Source: Comamonas koreensis
GTDB lineage: Bacteria; Pseudomonadota; Gammaproteobacteria; Burkholderiales; Burkholderiaceae_C
Direction: 5' to 3'
DNA: 64,000 nucleotides
Assembly (NCBI RefSeq): GCF_021026195.1
Contig: NZ_JAJNCT010000009.1
Span: forward strand, 310,001-374,000
Below are positions 35,401-45,681 of the stretch, one piece after another. The notes beneath the pieces are model-generated. The model was given only the letters and a program-made list of their open reading frames with translations. It searched no databases and was not told where the DNA came from. Every line of letters begins with the position of its first letter. Position 1 is the stretch's first letter. A program made the position numbers and the translations under genes.

Positions 35401-38400
35401 CTTCTTGTCCTCGCCCGCTTTGCCACCTTGTGCCTGCACGCTAGAGCCTGCAGCGCGCACGCTCTCGTTGGTGTGCTCGGTACTGGTCGTGCTGCTGCCA
35501 ATGGTGAAACCGAAGCCGCCGCCGCTAAAGAGGCCGGTTCTTTTGGTTTCCTTAAAGCTCTCGGCACTGGCCGTGTCTTGCCCGGCCAAGATGTTGACGT
35601 CGCGCTTGGCGGTGATGGTCGCGGAGTCTTGCGCAATGACATGCGAGCCGCGCAGGTTGACGTCCTGGCCCGCTTGTACATAAACCTTGTCGCCGCTAAC
35701 GATGCTCGCCTCACTGAGGCTGGAATGGCCTACATCCGAGGTGGTGGTGCGCTTGCTGCCCAGCAGGCCGCTCTCTTTGCGGTAGCTGGACTCATAACGT
35801 CCGTGCTCGGTTTGCATATCGAGCACATTCACGTCGCCGCTGGCAATCAGAGAGGTGTCACCCTTGGCAGTGACCGTTGCACCTTGCAGCGTGATATTGC
35901 CGGGGCCTGCACCAGGCTGGACAACGCTGGGCTTGTGGGCAATCGGGTTGTCGGCTGTGCCTGTGCCTTGGCTCGCATTGCTGGCACTGGGCACCGGTGT
36001 TCCATTGGCAATCAGCGCGATGCCACCGCCCGCAGAGATCTCACCGCCACTGAGCACTTCATCGGTTTGCGCAACACGGCGCTCCTTGCCACCGCGCTTT
36101 TCGTAATCGTTGGTGGATGTGCTGTCCTTCGCAGCCTGTACGTTGACACTCGCGCCTTGAATGACGATGTCTTTGCCCGCGCTGACATTGGAGCCAAGCA
36201 CGTCCACAGTGCCCTTGGCACCGATCTGCACATCGCCTTCGCTGCTGGATACGGCCGCACCGTAGTTCTTTACCGAAGCACTTTGTCCTTCGCTACGGGT
36301 GCTGGTGTACGTGGTTTGCTGGCCATTGCTGGTGGTGGTGCTCTCCGCTAGCAGGGCTTGCAATGCCACGTTGCCCGTGGCCGAGATGCCAACACCTTGC
36401 TTGCCTTCAATCTGGCTACCCGCCAGCAACACATTGCCACTGCCTTGGCTCGCATCACCATTGGCAATCACCGCCACCTTGCCGCCCGCCGTCACCGTGC
36501 CCCCACTGTAGCTTTCGCTGTTGGTGGTGCTGGTCTGGCTGTCGGTTACGCGGCCGTCTACCGTGCGGCTTTGCGCCTGCTCGGTCACGGTGGTGTCGCG
36601 CGCGGCGCGCACCGTCACCTCGGCGCCTCGCAGCAGCACATCCTGGCCGGCATTGATGCTGCCGCCGGTGATGGCGAGCTTGCCGCCTGCGGCAATGGCA
36701 ACGCTGCCGTCCGCACTGTCAATGGTGGTGCCCACGCTGGTGGTGGCGGTGCTGGTGCTGGTCTGGCGGCTGTCGATAACGGCGATGCCTTCTACAAAGG
36801 TATCGCTGCCAGTGGCGCTGTTGTTCCAGGCCTGGTATTCACGGCTGTTTTTATCGGCATGGGTGGTCTGGGTCGTCTGCTTGACGCCCAGGTTGACGTT
36901 GCCGCCAGCATTGATGCCCACGCCCTGCTTACCCACCACCTTGCTGGCGATCAGGTCCACATCGCCACCGGCGTCCAGCACAAACTTGCCGGCCTCGCTG
37001 ATGAACTGGCCTTCGGTCGCCGAGATGTTGCCATCCGCCTTCAAGAAGCCGCCGTTGCTCGCAACGATGCGGCCCCGGTTGTTGCTGATGTCGCCCTGGA
37101 TGTCGGTGACCAGGGTGCCGGCCTGGATCAGGCCGTTGTCGTTGTTCAGGTACTTGCCGTTGAGGCTGGCTGCACCGCCTGCGCTGATGCTGGCACCAAA
37201 GTTGTCGATGCCCTGTGCGGCATTGATGATCAGCTGGTTGGTGACATCGAGCCGGCCGTGGTTGATGAACTGGCCGCTCAGGTTGAGCTGCAGGTCATTG
37301 GCGCTGAGGCCGCCGGGCACTACGCGCAGCTGGCTCCAGTCGCTCCATTGGGGGCTAAAGCCCGCGCCCATCAGCACGGCCACCGCGCCTTCCGGGGTTT
37401 GGAAGATGGGGTCCTTGAGGTTCAGGCCGCGCTCTGGCGTGGTGGGCGCTGGGCCATCTCCATTGCCTGCCACCGGTGTGCCGGCAGAGCCGGTATCGCC
37501 TGCGCCCGCGTTGTTGCCGGCGCCTGCACCTGCACCGCTGGTGTCGGTGCCTTCGCCATCGCTGTACTTGATGGCCTGGGCGTTCTCTACCGCCAGGGGC
37601 TTGATGACGCCGGTGGTCGTGCCTGAGTCCTCACCCGCCTGGGCATTGCCCGCATCCACCTGCGTGTTTTGCGCATCGGTGATCAGCGGCAAACCGGTCG
37701 ACGGGTCAATCGGTGGCTTGATGGTGATGTCACCGCCATTGATGATGAGGCTGTCGCCCACGATGGTGCCGATGTCCGGACCGGTCAAGGTCAGCTCGGT
37801 GGCGCCACCGCTGGTATCTACGCGCGGCTTGGAGATAGAGGTGCCCGTCATCTGCACGGTATCGCCGTTGGCGTCCTTGCCCTCCCACACCACGGTCTGG
37901 TCGATGCCCTGCTGGTTGGCGGAGAAGGTACCGCTCACCTGCGCATCGGAGGCGATATTGTCCAGATGGCCCGTGAACGCGCCGCCAATGTAGAGCTGCG
38001 CGCGGTTGGCCACATCGGTGTAGCTGATCACCTGCGCATCCGTCAGGCCCGCTGGTGGTGCATCCACCGCATAGGCGCCCTGGCTGATGTCTGGCGCACC
38101 ATCGCGGTCGCGCGTGCCCGTGGCTTCGTTGCGGATGGTTCCATCGGCATTGCCGGCAATGGCGACCGTGCCTTGGTTGTGCAAGGTGCCGGTCCAGCGC
38201 ACATCCTGGCTGGCGACGTTCCAGCTTTCGCCAGCGCCCACGGAGATGCCGCCCACGTTCAGTTCCAAGCTACCCAGGGCCACCAGCGCATTGCCGGCGG
38301 GGGCATAGGTGCCGGCCATCGTGAGGCTGGCATCTTGCAAGCTGCCCACGGTGCCGCCGGCGTTGCTGTAGCCGCCGGCCTTGATGTCGAGGTTTTCTCC

Positions 38401-41400
38401 GGCAATTACCACGCCGGTGGCGGCATTGCTGAAGCCTCCGGTGGTCTCGATATTGATGGTGCTGGGAGGGCCGTTTTGGCCGTAGACAATGCCCGCGTTG
38501 CTGAACGACTCGCCCTTGATGGCGATGTTCTCGGCCAGCAGCTTGCCGTCCTTGCCGTTGGATACCGCTCCCGTGGCAGTCAAGCCCAGATCGCCGCTGG
38601 CGACGATGCTGCCCTGGTTGGCAATGGCGCCGCTCGTGGTGGTGATCTGTACATCGCCGGCCTGGGCCAGCACCATGCCGTCGTTGCTGACCGAGCCTGC
38701 GGTGATCTGCACGCTTTGGCCCAGCACCTTGCCTGCCACATCGGCGCTGGGCGCGGTGTTGGCAAAGGCGCCGGTGGTGGTGATCTGCACCGCATCGGCC
38801 GCTTGCAGCTGGCCGCTGTTTTGCAGCGATGCGCCGGTCACTGTCAGGTTACCGCCCGCAGAGATGATGCCCGAGACGGCTGCGCCGTCTGCACCGCCCG
38901 AGGTGTAGGGGTCGTTGGTGCTGCGCTCGTTGTTCAGCGCGCTGTTGATGGTGATGTCAGTGCCCGCATGGATGACACCTTGGTTGTGGGTAGTGCCCGT
39001 ATTGATGCTGAGCGTGGTGCCGGCAGACACCGTGCCAGGCGTCTGGCTGTACTCATAGCTATCGGGGGTGCTGCAGCCACCGGGCAGCGCGCAGCTCTTG
39101 CTCTCTTGCAGGCGGTTCTCGAACGAGCCACCGCTGATCTGCATGGCACCCGATGACTGGATCTGGCCGCCATTGCTGATGCTGCCGCCCGAGATGGACA
39201 CCGTGCCACCCGTGATGCTGCCGTCATTGCTGGTATTGCCGCCGCCCACCGTGAGGCTGCTGCCGGCGCTGACAGCGCCGCTATTGCTCAGCCCACCGCT
39301 GATGTCGATGCTGTTGGCAGTGATTTCGCCAGCATTGCTGGTGCTGCCCAGCGACGCGCTTTGCGCGCCGACTTTGCCACTGTTGTCCAACGCGGCCATG
39401 GTCAGCGTGTTGGCGGCAATCTCGCCGCTGTTGCTGCTGCTGCCGGTCACGCCCAGCTGGTTTTGGATGTAGACATTGCCCTGGTTGGCCAGGCCTGCAT
39501 CGATGCTGGCGTTCTGCGCCACCACGGTGCCGCTGTTGGACAGGGTGCCGCCTGCATAGTGCAGGTCTTGCCCGGCCTGGATGGTGCCCGCCGATTGCGT
39601 GCCCGATGCCGATTGCAGGCGGATGTCCTGCGCGGCGCTCAAGGTGCCGCTCTGGCCCAGGCGCGTGCCGCCCGATGCCTGCAGATCCAAGGTGCCAGCG
39701 GTGGCAATGCCGCCCTGGCTGGCCAGGTTGCTGTCGATATGGCGGGCGCGGATGCTGATGTCGCCTTGCGATTGCAGCGAGCCTTCGTTGACCAGATCGC
39801 CCGTGGTGTCGATGTTCACCGCCTGGCCAAAGGTCATGTTGCCCTGGTTCAGGATGCGGCCGGTATCGGCCTTCAGATCGGCCTGGCCGAGCAGCAGGCT
39901 GTCGCCCAGAAAGTTCAGATCTTTGTGCGCATGGCCGCTGAAATCGCCAGCCACCTGCAGCTGGTTCTCAAAGCTGATGCTGCCTGCCGTGCTGGTGGCT
40001 TGCAGGTTGCCCATGATGGCCGCAGGCCCGGCAATGGCGATGTCTTGCTGCGCCTGCAGGGTTGCATCGCCTTGGGTGGCGAGCTGGCCGCCCAGCGCCA
40101 TGGCGCCGGCGCTGCTGCGCAAATCTACCGACTGGGCCAGCACATTGCCGCCCACCTGAATGCCTTGCTGCGCATCGACCAGGGCATGGCCCTGGGTGCC
40201 CAGCATGCCACCCACTTGCAGCGCGCCTGCCGTGCTGCTGATCTGCATGCCGTTGTTGGCCACCAGATCGCCGCCTACTTGCAGGCCGCCTTGTGCATTG
40301 GCCACGAGCTGGTCGGTGACCTGCAGGTTGCCCGCCACGCGCTGCGCACCTGCGCTTTGCAGTTGGGCGTTGCCGATGACCAGTGCATCGCCATCCACCA
40401 CGATATCGCCCCCGGCTTGCGCCTGCAGGCCCGCGCCTGCTGCCAGCGACCCGGCCTGGATATTGCCACCCGCCAGCACATCGGCATGGCCTTGCACGGC
40501 CATCTCGCCGCTGACCGCATGGTCCTGGCCCGCACGGCCTACGTAGTCGCCACCGGTTTGCAGGCTGGCCAGTTGCACGGTGCCATCCGCCTGGATGGAT
40601 GTGGCTGCGCCGCCCGCCACGCCTGCCACCACTTGGCCGGCCGCAATATCGCCGCCTGCGCGCATATCCAATGCGCCAGCCGTGCCCACCTGGCCGCCCA
40701 CGGTCGTGTTGCCCGCCACCGATTCGGTGGTGATGGCGCTGGCCATCAGGTTCTGGCCAATGCGAATGTCTTGCTGAGCCTGCAGTTGGGCTGCGCCAGT
40801 GACCTGCACATCTTGCACAGCAATGCTGCCGGCAGCCAAGCTGGCGTTGCCACCCGATGCCACAGTGTTGGCCACCAAGTTGCCACCCACTTGGGCGTGC
40901 AGGCCTTGCTCGGCAATCAGGTCACCGTTGATGCGGGTGTCGCCACCGCTTTGCAAGGCCAGCTGGCCGGCAGATTGCACGGAGCCTGCCACCTGGGTGG
41001 CGCCCGCCGACTGCAGGGTGAGATCACCCACGGATGCGATGCCCGCGCCGCTGCTGATGTCGCCCGTGCTGGCCGTGATGGTGGCCGCTCCGCCCGATTG
41101 CAGACCCTGGTCCAAGGTGACGCTGCTGCCTTGCACGGTAGCGCCTTGCGCGCCATACACCGCACCGCCTACATCGACCTTGCCGCCGCTGCTGGCCAAG
41201 CGGGCATTGCCGCCCGATGCCACTTCACCGGCTATGGCGATGTCGCCTGCGGCCTGGGTGTTGATATCGCCATTGGCGAGCAGCGATTGGGCGCTGACAC
41301 CGGCGTTTTGCGATGTCAGCGTGGCGTTGCCGCCGGCACTGGCGCCACCGGCCACTTGCAGCGACTGCGCTGCGTTGAGGTTGAGGTTGCCGCCTGCCGA

Positions 41401-43884
41401 GGCATTGGCCAGTTGCACATCCGCCTGGCTGGATGCAACGGCCACGTTGCGGCCCGCGCCCAGGTCGCCCGCGACATGGATGCGGTCTTGGGCGTTGACC
41501 GACAAATCGCGCCCTGCCAACAAGGACTGCGCCGTGACGGGGCCAGCCGTGGCGGTGATGGAAACATCGCCACCGGCCTGCACGTTCTGCACCTCGGTAT
41601 GGGTCTGGCTTTGCAGGCTGACCGAGCCGTTGGAGAACACGTCTTGCGCGCTGATGCTGCCTTGGCTGCTGGAGAGCGCCACATTGCCGTTGGCACGCAC
41701 CTCGCTGCCCAGCTGCAGCTGGTCAGTAGCAGCAATGGTGACGGCGCCTTGGCCCAGCACCGGGCCCGCCACGTTGACGTTGTGGCCCTGGATACTGACG
41801 TTGTTGCCTTGCAGGCCTTGCGTGGCGCTGAAGTCGCCCTGCGCACGCCAGTTTTGTGAGCCAGCCGAGTGGGCCTGGCCGTTCAGCGCAATATTGCCGC
41901 CCGCCGTGCCGTTGATGCCGCCACCTGCCGTCAAGGTATTGCCCACCTGCAGGTTGTTGCCTGCATTCAGGTTGATGCTGCCGCCGCTATTGACAGTGTT
42001 GTTGATGGCGATGTCGCCACCCGCGTTGACGCCAAAGCCCGCGCCGGTGGTCACCGCGCCATCAAAGCGCGCATCGCCCCCGGTGTTGAGCCCAAAGCTG
42101 CCCGAGACATTGACCTGGCCGGTGTTGTGGAAGGACTGGGCAACGCTGAGATTCAAGTCACCACGTGCGTTGAGGTTGCCGTCCGCGCCGCCCAGGTTCA
42201 GTTGCTGGGCGGTCACATCTGTTTGGCCGGCATCGATATCACCGCCCAGGGTGACCTCGCCGCCATCGACTTGCAGGCGCTGGCCCACGGTGGTGTTGCC
42301 TTGCAGGTCGACGCTTTGCGCGCCGGACAGCTGCAGGTTCTGGCCCACGGTGAGCTCGCCGGAGCTACGCACATTGGAGGCCGTGACCTGTGCATCGCGG
42401 TTGACCTGAACACGGCCGAACAGCGCAGCATCGCCCCCCGTCTGCATCTGCAGGTTGCCGCCTATGGTGGCGTCGCCCGCAATGGACGCGCCATCGCGCG
42501 CCTGGATGCTGACATCACCACCGCCCTGGAAGACGCCGGCCACGCTGACCGTGCCGCCACGCAGCTGGGTGTTGCCCGCAATCTGGCTGGCCTCGGTGCG
42601 AGACTCGAGGCGCACCGCCTGGGCAGCCTGCACGTTCAGATCGCCTGCGGTGACCAGCGGGCCTTGGGCGCTGACGCTGCCCTGGCTGCTGCTCAGCGCA
42701 ATCTGCTGGTTGCCCCGTGCTGGCCCGGCAAGCAAGACGCCTTCGTTACCGCTGACTTGCAGCTGCTCATTGGCCGCAACGTTGCCGCCTGCCACCACAA
42801 AGCCATCGGCATTGATGCGGATGTTGCGCGAGGCTGCGACATCGCCGGTGTTGACCCGGCCAGCGCTGCGGATGTCGACATCCTCTTGGTAGGCCAGCAG
42901 GGGGCCGCGCAGGTTCACACCCATGCCGGCATCGGTGGAGACCACGGTGATGCGGCCAGCCGTCATCGCGCCCAGCGCGCTGGCATCAATGGCCACAGTG
43001 GTGCCGGGTACGGCAGCGGTGCCAGCGATCAATGCATTGGCATCGGCCGTCTGCGTGGCGGCGTTGGGCGATTTGCCGGCCGTCAGGTTGATGCTGGAGA
43101 GTCCCGGGTTGAGGTAGTGCGCGCGCAAAGGCCCGTTGATGCGCAGCAGCTCGCCCACCAGATCGATCTGGCCGACGGTGCCTTCCACCCCCCGGCCATC
43201 GATGCTGACCTGGCCGCCTTGCACGTTGTAGCCAATGCCCGAGGCCAGATCGAAGTTGCTGGAGGCGCCGTTGACATCCTGCAAGGTGATGCTGCCGGTG
43301 CTGAACGACAGGCGCGGTGTATTGACGACACCGCAGCCATTGCAGCTGATGCCGCTGGGGTTGGCGATGATGACCGCAGCGGGGTTGCCGAACACTTCGA
43401 CAGTGCCGTTGATCTGGCTGGGGCTGCCTTGGACGGTGACCTCGTTGACGATGGTGTTGGCCGTGCCGTTGCTCAAATTTGGGTTGGCGCCCGCCCTGCC
43501 ACCCAGCAGCGGCGTGCCGCCAATCTGGCTGTTGTTGAGCACCACACCGGCTTCCGGTACATCAAAGCGCTGGTACTGGTTGAGTGACAGGCCCGCCGCA
43601 TTGGGCGTGGTGATGTTGATGAGAGACGCACCACTGGACAGCGACTCGATACCGGGCTGAAAGGCCATCGGCGCGCGCGGATCGGCAATCGGCGCCATTG
43701 CAGGAAGGGCAGGCGCAGGGGGCTGCGGTGGTGTTTGCGCATACGCGGGCGAGAGCACGCCCAGGCTGGCTTGCGTCAGCACATGGGCCCACATCACCGC
43801 CCCAGCGATACGCTTCTTGCCCCGGTCGCTGAAGACCCGGGTCGCCTGGGGCTTTTGCTGCTCGCTCTTGTTTCTCTCACTCAT
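32479..43884 (-). CDS. cdiA: CdiA-like contact-dependent inhibition toxin / filamentous haemagglutinin, about 3801 residues
   Basis: This giant TpsA exoprotein starts at ATG 43884, chosen over the GTG codons upstream because AGGAG lies 7 bp before it. The N-terminus has an extended basic leader (residues about 1-50, ending SPAYAQ). The TPS domain (about 75-330) carries NPSGISCNGCGVVNTPRLSF. Then come some 1500 residues of short glycine-rich repeats (QLQVGGDL..., GNAQLQSAG...), a low-complexity linker around TTTGVIKPLAVENAQAIKY, haemagglutinin repeats, and a pretoxin region with TVNNYLTHQQ. The last 360 or so residues are the variable toxin part. The tip has NNGLDHVVQYVD followed by MTMVIDSKQ, an arrangement that could be a PD-(D/E)xK nuclease centre. 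It is encoded between cdiB and the immunity gene, the cdiBAI order. Confidence 0.92.
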   Translation of the reverse strand: MSERNKSEQQKPQATRVFSDRGKKRIAGAVMWAHVLTQASLGVLSPAYAQTPPQPPAPALPAMAPIADPRAPMAFQPGIESLSSGASLINITTPNAAGLSLNQYQRFDVPEAGVVLNNSQIGGTPLLGGRAGANPNLSNGTANTIVNEVTVQGSPSQINGTVEVFGNPAAVIIANPSGISCNGCGVVNTPRLSFSTGSITLQDVNGASSNFDLASGIGYNVQGGQVSIDGRGVEGTVGQIDLVGELLRINGPLRAHYLNPGLSSINLTAGKSPNAATQTADANALIAGTAAVPGTTVAIDASALGAMTAGRITVVSTDAGMGVNLRGPLLAYQEDVDIRSAGRVNTGDVAASRNIRINADGFVVAGGNVAANEQLQVSGNEGVLLAGPARGNQQIALSSSQGSVSAQGPLVTAGDLNVQAAQAVRLESRTEASQIAGNTQLRGGTVSVAGVFQGGGDVSIQARDGASIAGDATIGGNLQMQTGGDAALFGRVQVNRDAQVTASNVRSSGELTVGQNLQLSGAQSVDLQGNTTVGQRLQVDGGEVTLGGDIDAGQTDVTAQQLNLGGADGNLNARGDLNLSVAQSFHNTGQVNVSGSFGLNTGGDARFDGAVTTGAGFGVNAGGDIAINNTVNSGGSINLNAGNNLQVGNTLTAGGGINGTAGGNIALNGQAHSAGSQNWRAQGDFSATQGLQGNNVSIQGHNVNVAGPVLGQGAVTIAATDQLQLGSEVRANGNVALSSSQGSISAQDVFSNGSVSLQSQTHTEVQNVQAGGDVSITATAGPVTAQSLLAGRDLSVNAQDRIHVAGDLGAGRNVAVASSQADVQLANASAGGNLNLNAAQSLQVAGGASAGGNATLTSQNAGVSAQSLLANGDINTQAAGDIAIAGEVASGGNARLASSGGKVDVGGAVYGAQGATVQGSSVTLDQGLQSGGAATITASTGDISSGAGIASVGDLTLQSAGATQVAGSVQSAGQLALQSGGDTRINGDLIAEQGLHAQVGGNLVANTVASGGNASLAAGSIAVQDVQVTGAAQLQAQQDIRIGQNLMASAITTESVAGNTTVGGQVGTAGALDMRAGGDIAAGQVVAGVAGGAATSIQADGTVQLASLQTGGDYVGRAGQDHAVSGEMAVQGHADVLAGGNIQAGSLAAGAGLQAQAGGDIVVDGDALVIGNAQLQSAGAQRVAGNLQVTDQLVANAQGGLQVGGDLVANNGMQISSTAGALQVGGMLGTQGHALVDAQQGIQVGGNVLAQSVDLRSSAGAMALGGQLATQGDATLQAQQDIAIAGPAAIMGNLQATSTAGSISFENQLQVAGDFSGHAHKDLNFLGDSLLLGQADLKADTGRILNQGNMTFGQAVNIDTTGDLVNEGSLQSQGDISIRARHIDSNLASQGGIATAGTLDLQASGGTRLGQSGTLSAAQDIRLQSASGTQSAGTIQAGQDLHYAGGTLSNSGTVVAQNASIDAGLANQGNVYIQNQLGVTGSSSNSGEIAANTLTMAALDNSGKVGAQSASLGSTSNAGEITANSIDISGGLSNSGAVSAGSSLTVGGGNTSNDGSITGGTVSISGGSISNGGQIQSSGAMQISGGSFENRLQESKSCALPGGCSTPDSYEYSQTPGTVSAGTTLSINTGTTHNQGVIHAGTDITINSALNNERSTNDPYTSGGADGAAVSGIISAGGNLTVTGASLQNSGQLQAADAVQITTTGAFANTAPSADVAGKVLGQSVQITAGSVSNDGMVLAQAGDVQITTTSGAIANQGSIVASGDLGLTATGAVSNGKDGKLLAENIAIKGESFSNAGIVYGQNGPPSTINIETTGGFSNAATGVVIAGENLDIKAGGYSNAGGTVGSLQDASLTMAGTYAPAGNALVALGSLELNVGGISVGAGESWNVASQDVRWTGTLHNQGTVAIAGNADGTIRNEATGTRDRDGAPDISQGAYAVDAPPAGLTDAQVISYTDVANRAQLYIGGAFTGHLDNIASDAQVSGTFSANQQGIDQTVVWEGKDANGDTVQMTGTSISKPRVDTSGGATELTLTGPDIGTIVGDSLIINGGDITIKPPIDPSTGLPLITDAQNTQVDAGNAQAGEDSGTTTGVIKPLAVENAQAIKYSDGEGTDTSGAGAGAGNNAGAGDTGSAGTPVAGNGDGPAPTTPERGLNLKDPIFQTPEGAVAVLMGAGFSPQWSDWSQLRVVPGGLSANDLQLNLSGQFINHGRLDVTNQLIINAAQGIDNFGASISAGGAASLNGKYLNNDNGLIQAGTLVTDIQGDISNNRGRIVASNGGFLKADGNISATEGQFISEAGKFVLDAGGDVDLIASKVVGKQGVGINAGGNVNLGVKQTTQTTHADKNSREYQAWNNSATGSDTFVEGIAVIDSRQTSTSTATTSVGTTIDSADGSVAIAAGGKLAITGGSINAGQDVLLRGAEVTVRAARDTTVTEQAQSRTVDGRVTDSQTSTTNSESYSGGTVTAGGKVAVIANGDASQGSGNVLLAGSQIEGKQGVGISATGNVALQALLAESTTTSNGQQTTYTSTRSEGQSASVKNYGAAVSSSEGDVQIGAKGTVDVLGSNVSAGKDIVIQGASVNVQAAKDSTSTNDYEKRGGKERRVAQTDEVLSGGEISAGGGIALIANGTPVPSASNASQGTGTADNPIAHKPSVVQPGAGPGNITLQGATVTAKGDTSLIASGDVNVLDMQTEHGRYESSYRKESGLLGSKRTTTSDVGHSSLSEASIVSGDKVYVQAGQDVNLRGSHVIAQDSATITAKRDVNILAGQDTASAESFKETKRTGLFSGGGFGFTIGSSTTSTEHTNESVRAAGSSVQAQGGKAGEDKKGDVTIVAGNHYQQTGSTVLAAGDVDIVGKTVKIEEAREIELDKFEMRAKQSGLSVSFSNPVVSLVQSAQTTANLGAATGQVSDARMQAIGAVATGLAAYDTANQAAALAQNPSAAASVGINISVGSSSSKSESGYQVDSASGSAVVADGNVRITATEGDLNVRGSRIEAGEDLSLIAKKGNLVLEAAENRYAEQSSHSSSSASIGIGISVGAQTGISFNASASQSKGNGNGESLSYTNSNIKAGGTTTLSSAQDTTLRGATVAGETVKVDVGGNLLIESLQDINTYKETGSSSGFGVSVCVPPLCFGSSSASVSAGRTNIHSDYASVGEQSGIRAGDGGFQVNVAGDTNLKGGAITSTQAAIDGGKNSFATGGTLAMSDIENSAQYDANSWNISATVAGQLGNQATAKTPEQINSAQNDTGRPSGSAGVGSASGSASSTTYAGISGVAGNSGARTGDKETGIKPIFDKERVTADVNAQVLITAEFGARASKLIGDEFGKKERELKELADKETDPARKQELKEEAERYGEGGIYRVIAHTVVGGLTGGAGGAAGAAASQAAVGHADELLTEMGVTGPGRDAALVLVGGAIGVATGGVAGAGAATNATVNNYLTHQQWKGLAKDLEKCEGNPECTNAVSDRYQTLSDTQEGQMRAACQDLGSAACLQHVNAALEGRKEQEQLAMDGKIPPEYLGGRDYNANAKQTAYNILSNNFRQACSASTACSDKSEKAMLTLAGVVLDFTPGIGDAKAFVEAETPFDYLLAVAGTIGGPAGDLVGKLLREGKALQKAGDIEGAASKLEQAFRADGTFPNSRGVLSKGKLADSTVVPTDTMNQRLMISDVVANGDKYGVKTEALVNDILSADPSMKILDGAKYRGNNGLDHVVQYVDQETGKTMTMVIDSKQLAKRGTVTLDPKASGGFMQLSNNSLDNIAGKIEGTPAGIALSKALLDGTLVKGVAFVDKKTGELKIIKVKD

Positions 43885-43971
43885 CACCACACTCCTGTCG
43901 CCAAAGGCGCTGCGGCACAGCCACTGCGCCTTGGTTCAAATCTGTCGTTGTGTGCCCGCAGGGCAGCCACG

Positions 43972-45681
43972 TTAAAACTGGTAGGTCAGGCTGGCGTTCA
44001 CGCGCCAGCCTTGTTTTTCATAGCCGTCGGGGGAGCGCAAGGCCCGGCCCAACTGCAGGTCGGCAAAGGCGCCCTGGTAGGCAATGCGTGCCCCCGCGCC
44101 CAGGCCTGCGATGCTTCTGGATCGCTTGTCAGAGACGGTGCGCAGGATGGCCGCATCGGCAAACACATAGGGCTCATAGCGGGCGCTGCCCCACAGCGGC
44201 TGGGTCTTGGCCAAGGCCAGCTCATTGCGCCAGACCAGGCCCTGGTCACCGCCCAGGAATGACTCGGGATAGGCACGCACGCTGGAGACGCCACCGGCAA
44301 ACAATTGCTCGGACGAGTACAGCGGCTGGTGGCTCCACAGCGCGCTGATGCGGCTGCGGTAGACCAGGCGCTCTGCTACGGGCCGGTCAAGCGACACGGC
44401 GGCATCGAGCTTGCTGAACTGGTAGCGTGCCGCCTCTTTGGGCAGGTCGTCGGCGTCCTTGTCCGCGCCCAGGATGGGCAGGCCGCGCGAGAAGCCAACA
44501 TCGACCGTCCATTGCCCGGCGCCCAGCGCAGTATCGAAACGGGTCAGGCGGTTGACGCCGACCCGCAGGCTGGTCTGCGCTTGCGGAGTCAGCGCAAAGT
44601 TGTTCACCTCGCGTGTCGATTCGCGTTTGGACAGCGAGATATCGAGCGCGGTTTTGCTGTTCTGGTCGCGCGCCAGCAGGCGGTTGAGCGACAGCGAGAA
44701 GTTCTTGGAGCGGCCATACACCAGCGCGGTATCGCCAATGAGGTTCTGGTACTCCGAGATCGAGGCCACGGCCGAGACGGTGTTGTAGCCCCAGGGCACC
44801 GATACCAAGCCATAGATCGCATTGGTCTCTTTGCTGGACGTGAGGCCCAAGGTGATGGACTCCATCAGACCCAGCACATTGCCCAGGTCCACACCGGCCT
44901 GGATACGCGCCCGGCCCGTGTTGCTGGAGCCCTGGTTGTCGATGCCCAGGTTGTAGCGTGCCGCCGGCCCCTCCTTGTTGACGAACTCCACGATGGAGCC
45001 GCCATTGGTTTGGCCCGGCTTGATGAGCACTTGGACGTTGTTGCGGCGCAGGCGGTTGAACTGGTCGACGGCCTGTTCGATATCGCGCAGGCGCAGCACA
45101 TCACCTTCTTGCATGGGCATGGCCAGCCAGGCACCGACACTGGTGGCTGGCGCGCCGTTGAAGACGATGGCCTCGATGCGCCCGGCGACGATGGTGATGG
45201 ACAGCACACCTTCCTTGAGGTTCTGCCCGCCCACGTAGGCACGCGAGGTGGTGTAGCCCGCCTGTATCAGCGCCTTGTTGATGCGGTCCAGCAGCACATT
45301 GATGTGCTCGACGGCCAGCGCATGGTTCAAGAAGGGCTGGGTGATGCGGTCAAAGGCGCGCGCGCTCAGCAAGCTGCTGTCGCCCGTTGCCTGGATGTGC
45401 CGGATGTCGAAGCTCGGCCCGGTGGTGGGGATACCGGCCGGAAAGGCGCTGTCATCTGCGGCGGGTGCTGTGGGCTGGCTGTCCTGCTGGATCTTGCCAG
45501 CAGCGTTTTGCTCCAGCAGCTCTTGGCGCAGCCGCTCTTGCTGCTCGCGCAGCAGCTGGTCATTGGGGTCGCGCACGGGGTTGTTGTTTTGCGCCGCTGC
45601 CGACAGGCAGACCAGGCCGAGCACGGTGCCCAGCAGCGCGTGCTTGCCCAGCGCAGGCAGGGGAAGGTTGTTGCGCATCAT
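43972..45681 (-). CDS. cdiB: CdiB/ShlB-type two-partner secretion outer-membrane transporter
   Basis: This outer-membrane Omp85-family pore exports TpsA proteins. From ATG 45681 (sharing one base with the upstream stop; GTG codons at 45684 and 45687 are alternatives) it has 569 residues, the usual TpsB length. The signal peptide ends near CLSAAAQ, and a Q/E-rich linker helix follows (LLREQQERLRQELLEQNA). POTRA-type folds start around FDIRHIQATGDSS, with the second near YTTSRAYVGGQNLKEGVLSI. The barrel includes GGVSSVRAYPES, the RAYPE motif of the TpsB family, and ends in a C-terminal phenylalanine (LTYQF). It lies between the small TpsA gene and cdiA, 87 bp before the latter. Confidence 0.95.
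   Translation of the reverse strand: MMRNNLPLPALGKHALLGTVLGLVCLSAAAQNNNPVRDPNDQLLREQQERLRQELLEQNAAGKIQQDSQPTAPAADDSAFPAGIPTTGPSFDIRHIQATGDSSLLSARAFDRITQPFLNHALAVEHINVLLDRINKALIQAGYTTSRAYVGGQNLKEGVLSITIVAGRIEAIVFNGAPATSVGAWLAMPMQEGDVLRLRDIEQAVDQFNRLRRNNVQVLIKPGQTNGGSIVEFVNKEGPAARYNLGIDNQGSSNTGRARIQAGVDLGNVLGLMESITLGLTSSKETNAIYGLVSVPWGYNTVSAVASISEYQNLIGDTALVYGRSKNFSLSLNRLLARDQNSKTALDISLSKRESTREVNNFALTPQAQTSLRVGVNRLTRFDTALGAGQWTVDVGFSRGLPILGADKDADDLPKEAARYQFSKLDAAVSLDRPVAERLVYRSRISALWSHQPLYSSEQLFAGGVSSVRAYPESFLGGDQGLVWRNELALAKTQPLWGSARYEPYVFADAAILRTVSDKRSRSIAGLGAGARIAYQGAFADLQLGRALRSPDGYEKQGWRVNASLTYQF

Noticed and set aside
36358..43587. Several long open frames on the plus strand opposite cdiA (400-830 codons)
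   Set aside because: They have repetitive His/Gly/Ala-rich translations with no family motifs and lie fully antisense to the glycine-rich repeats of cdiA. GC-rich repeats keep antisense frames open.
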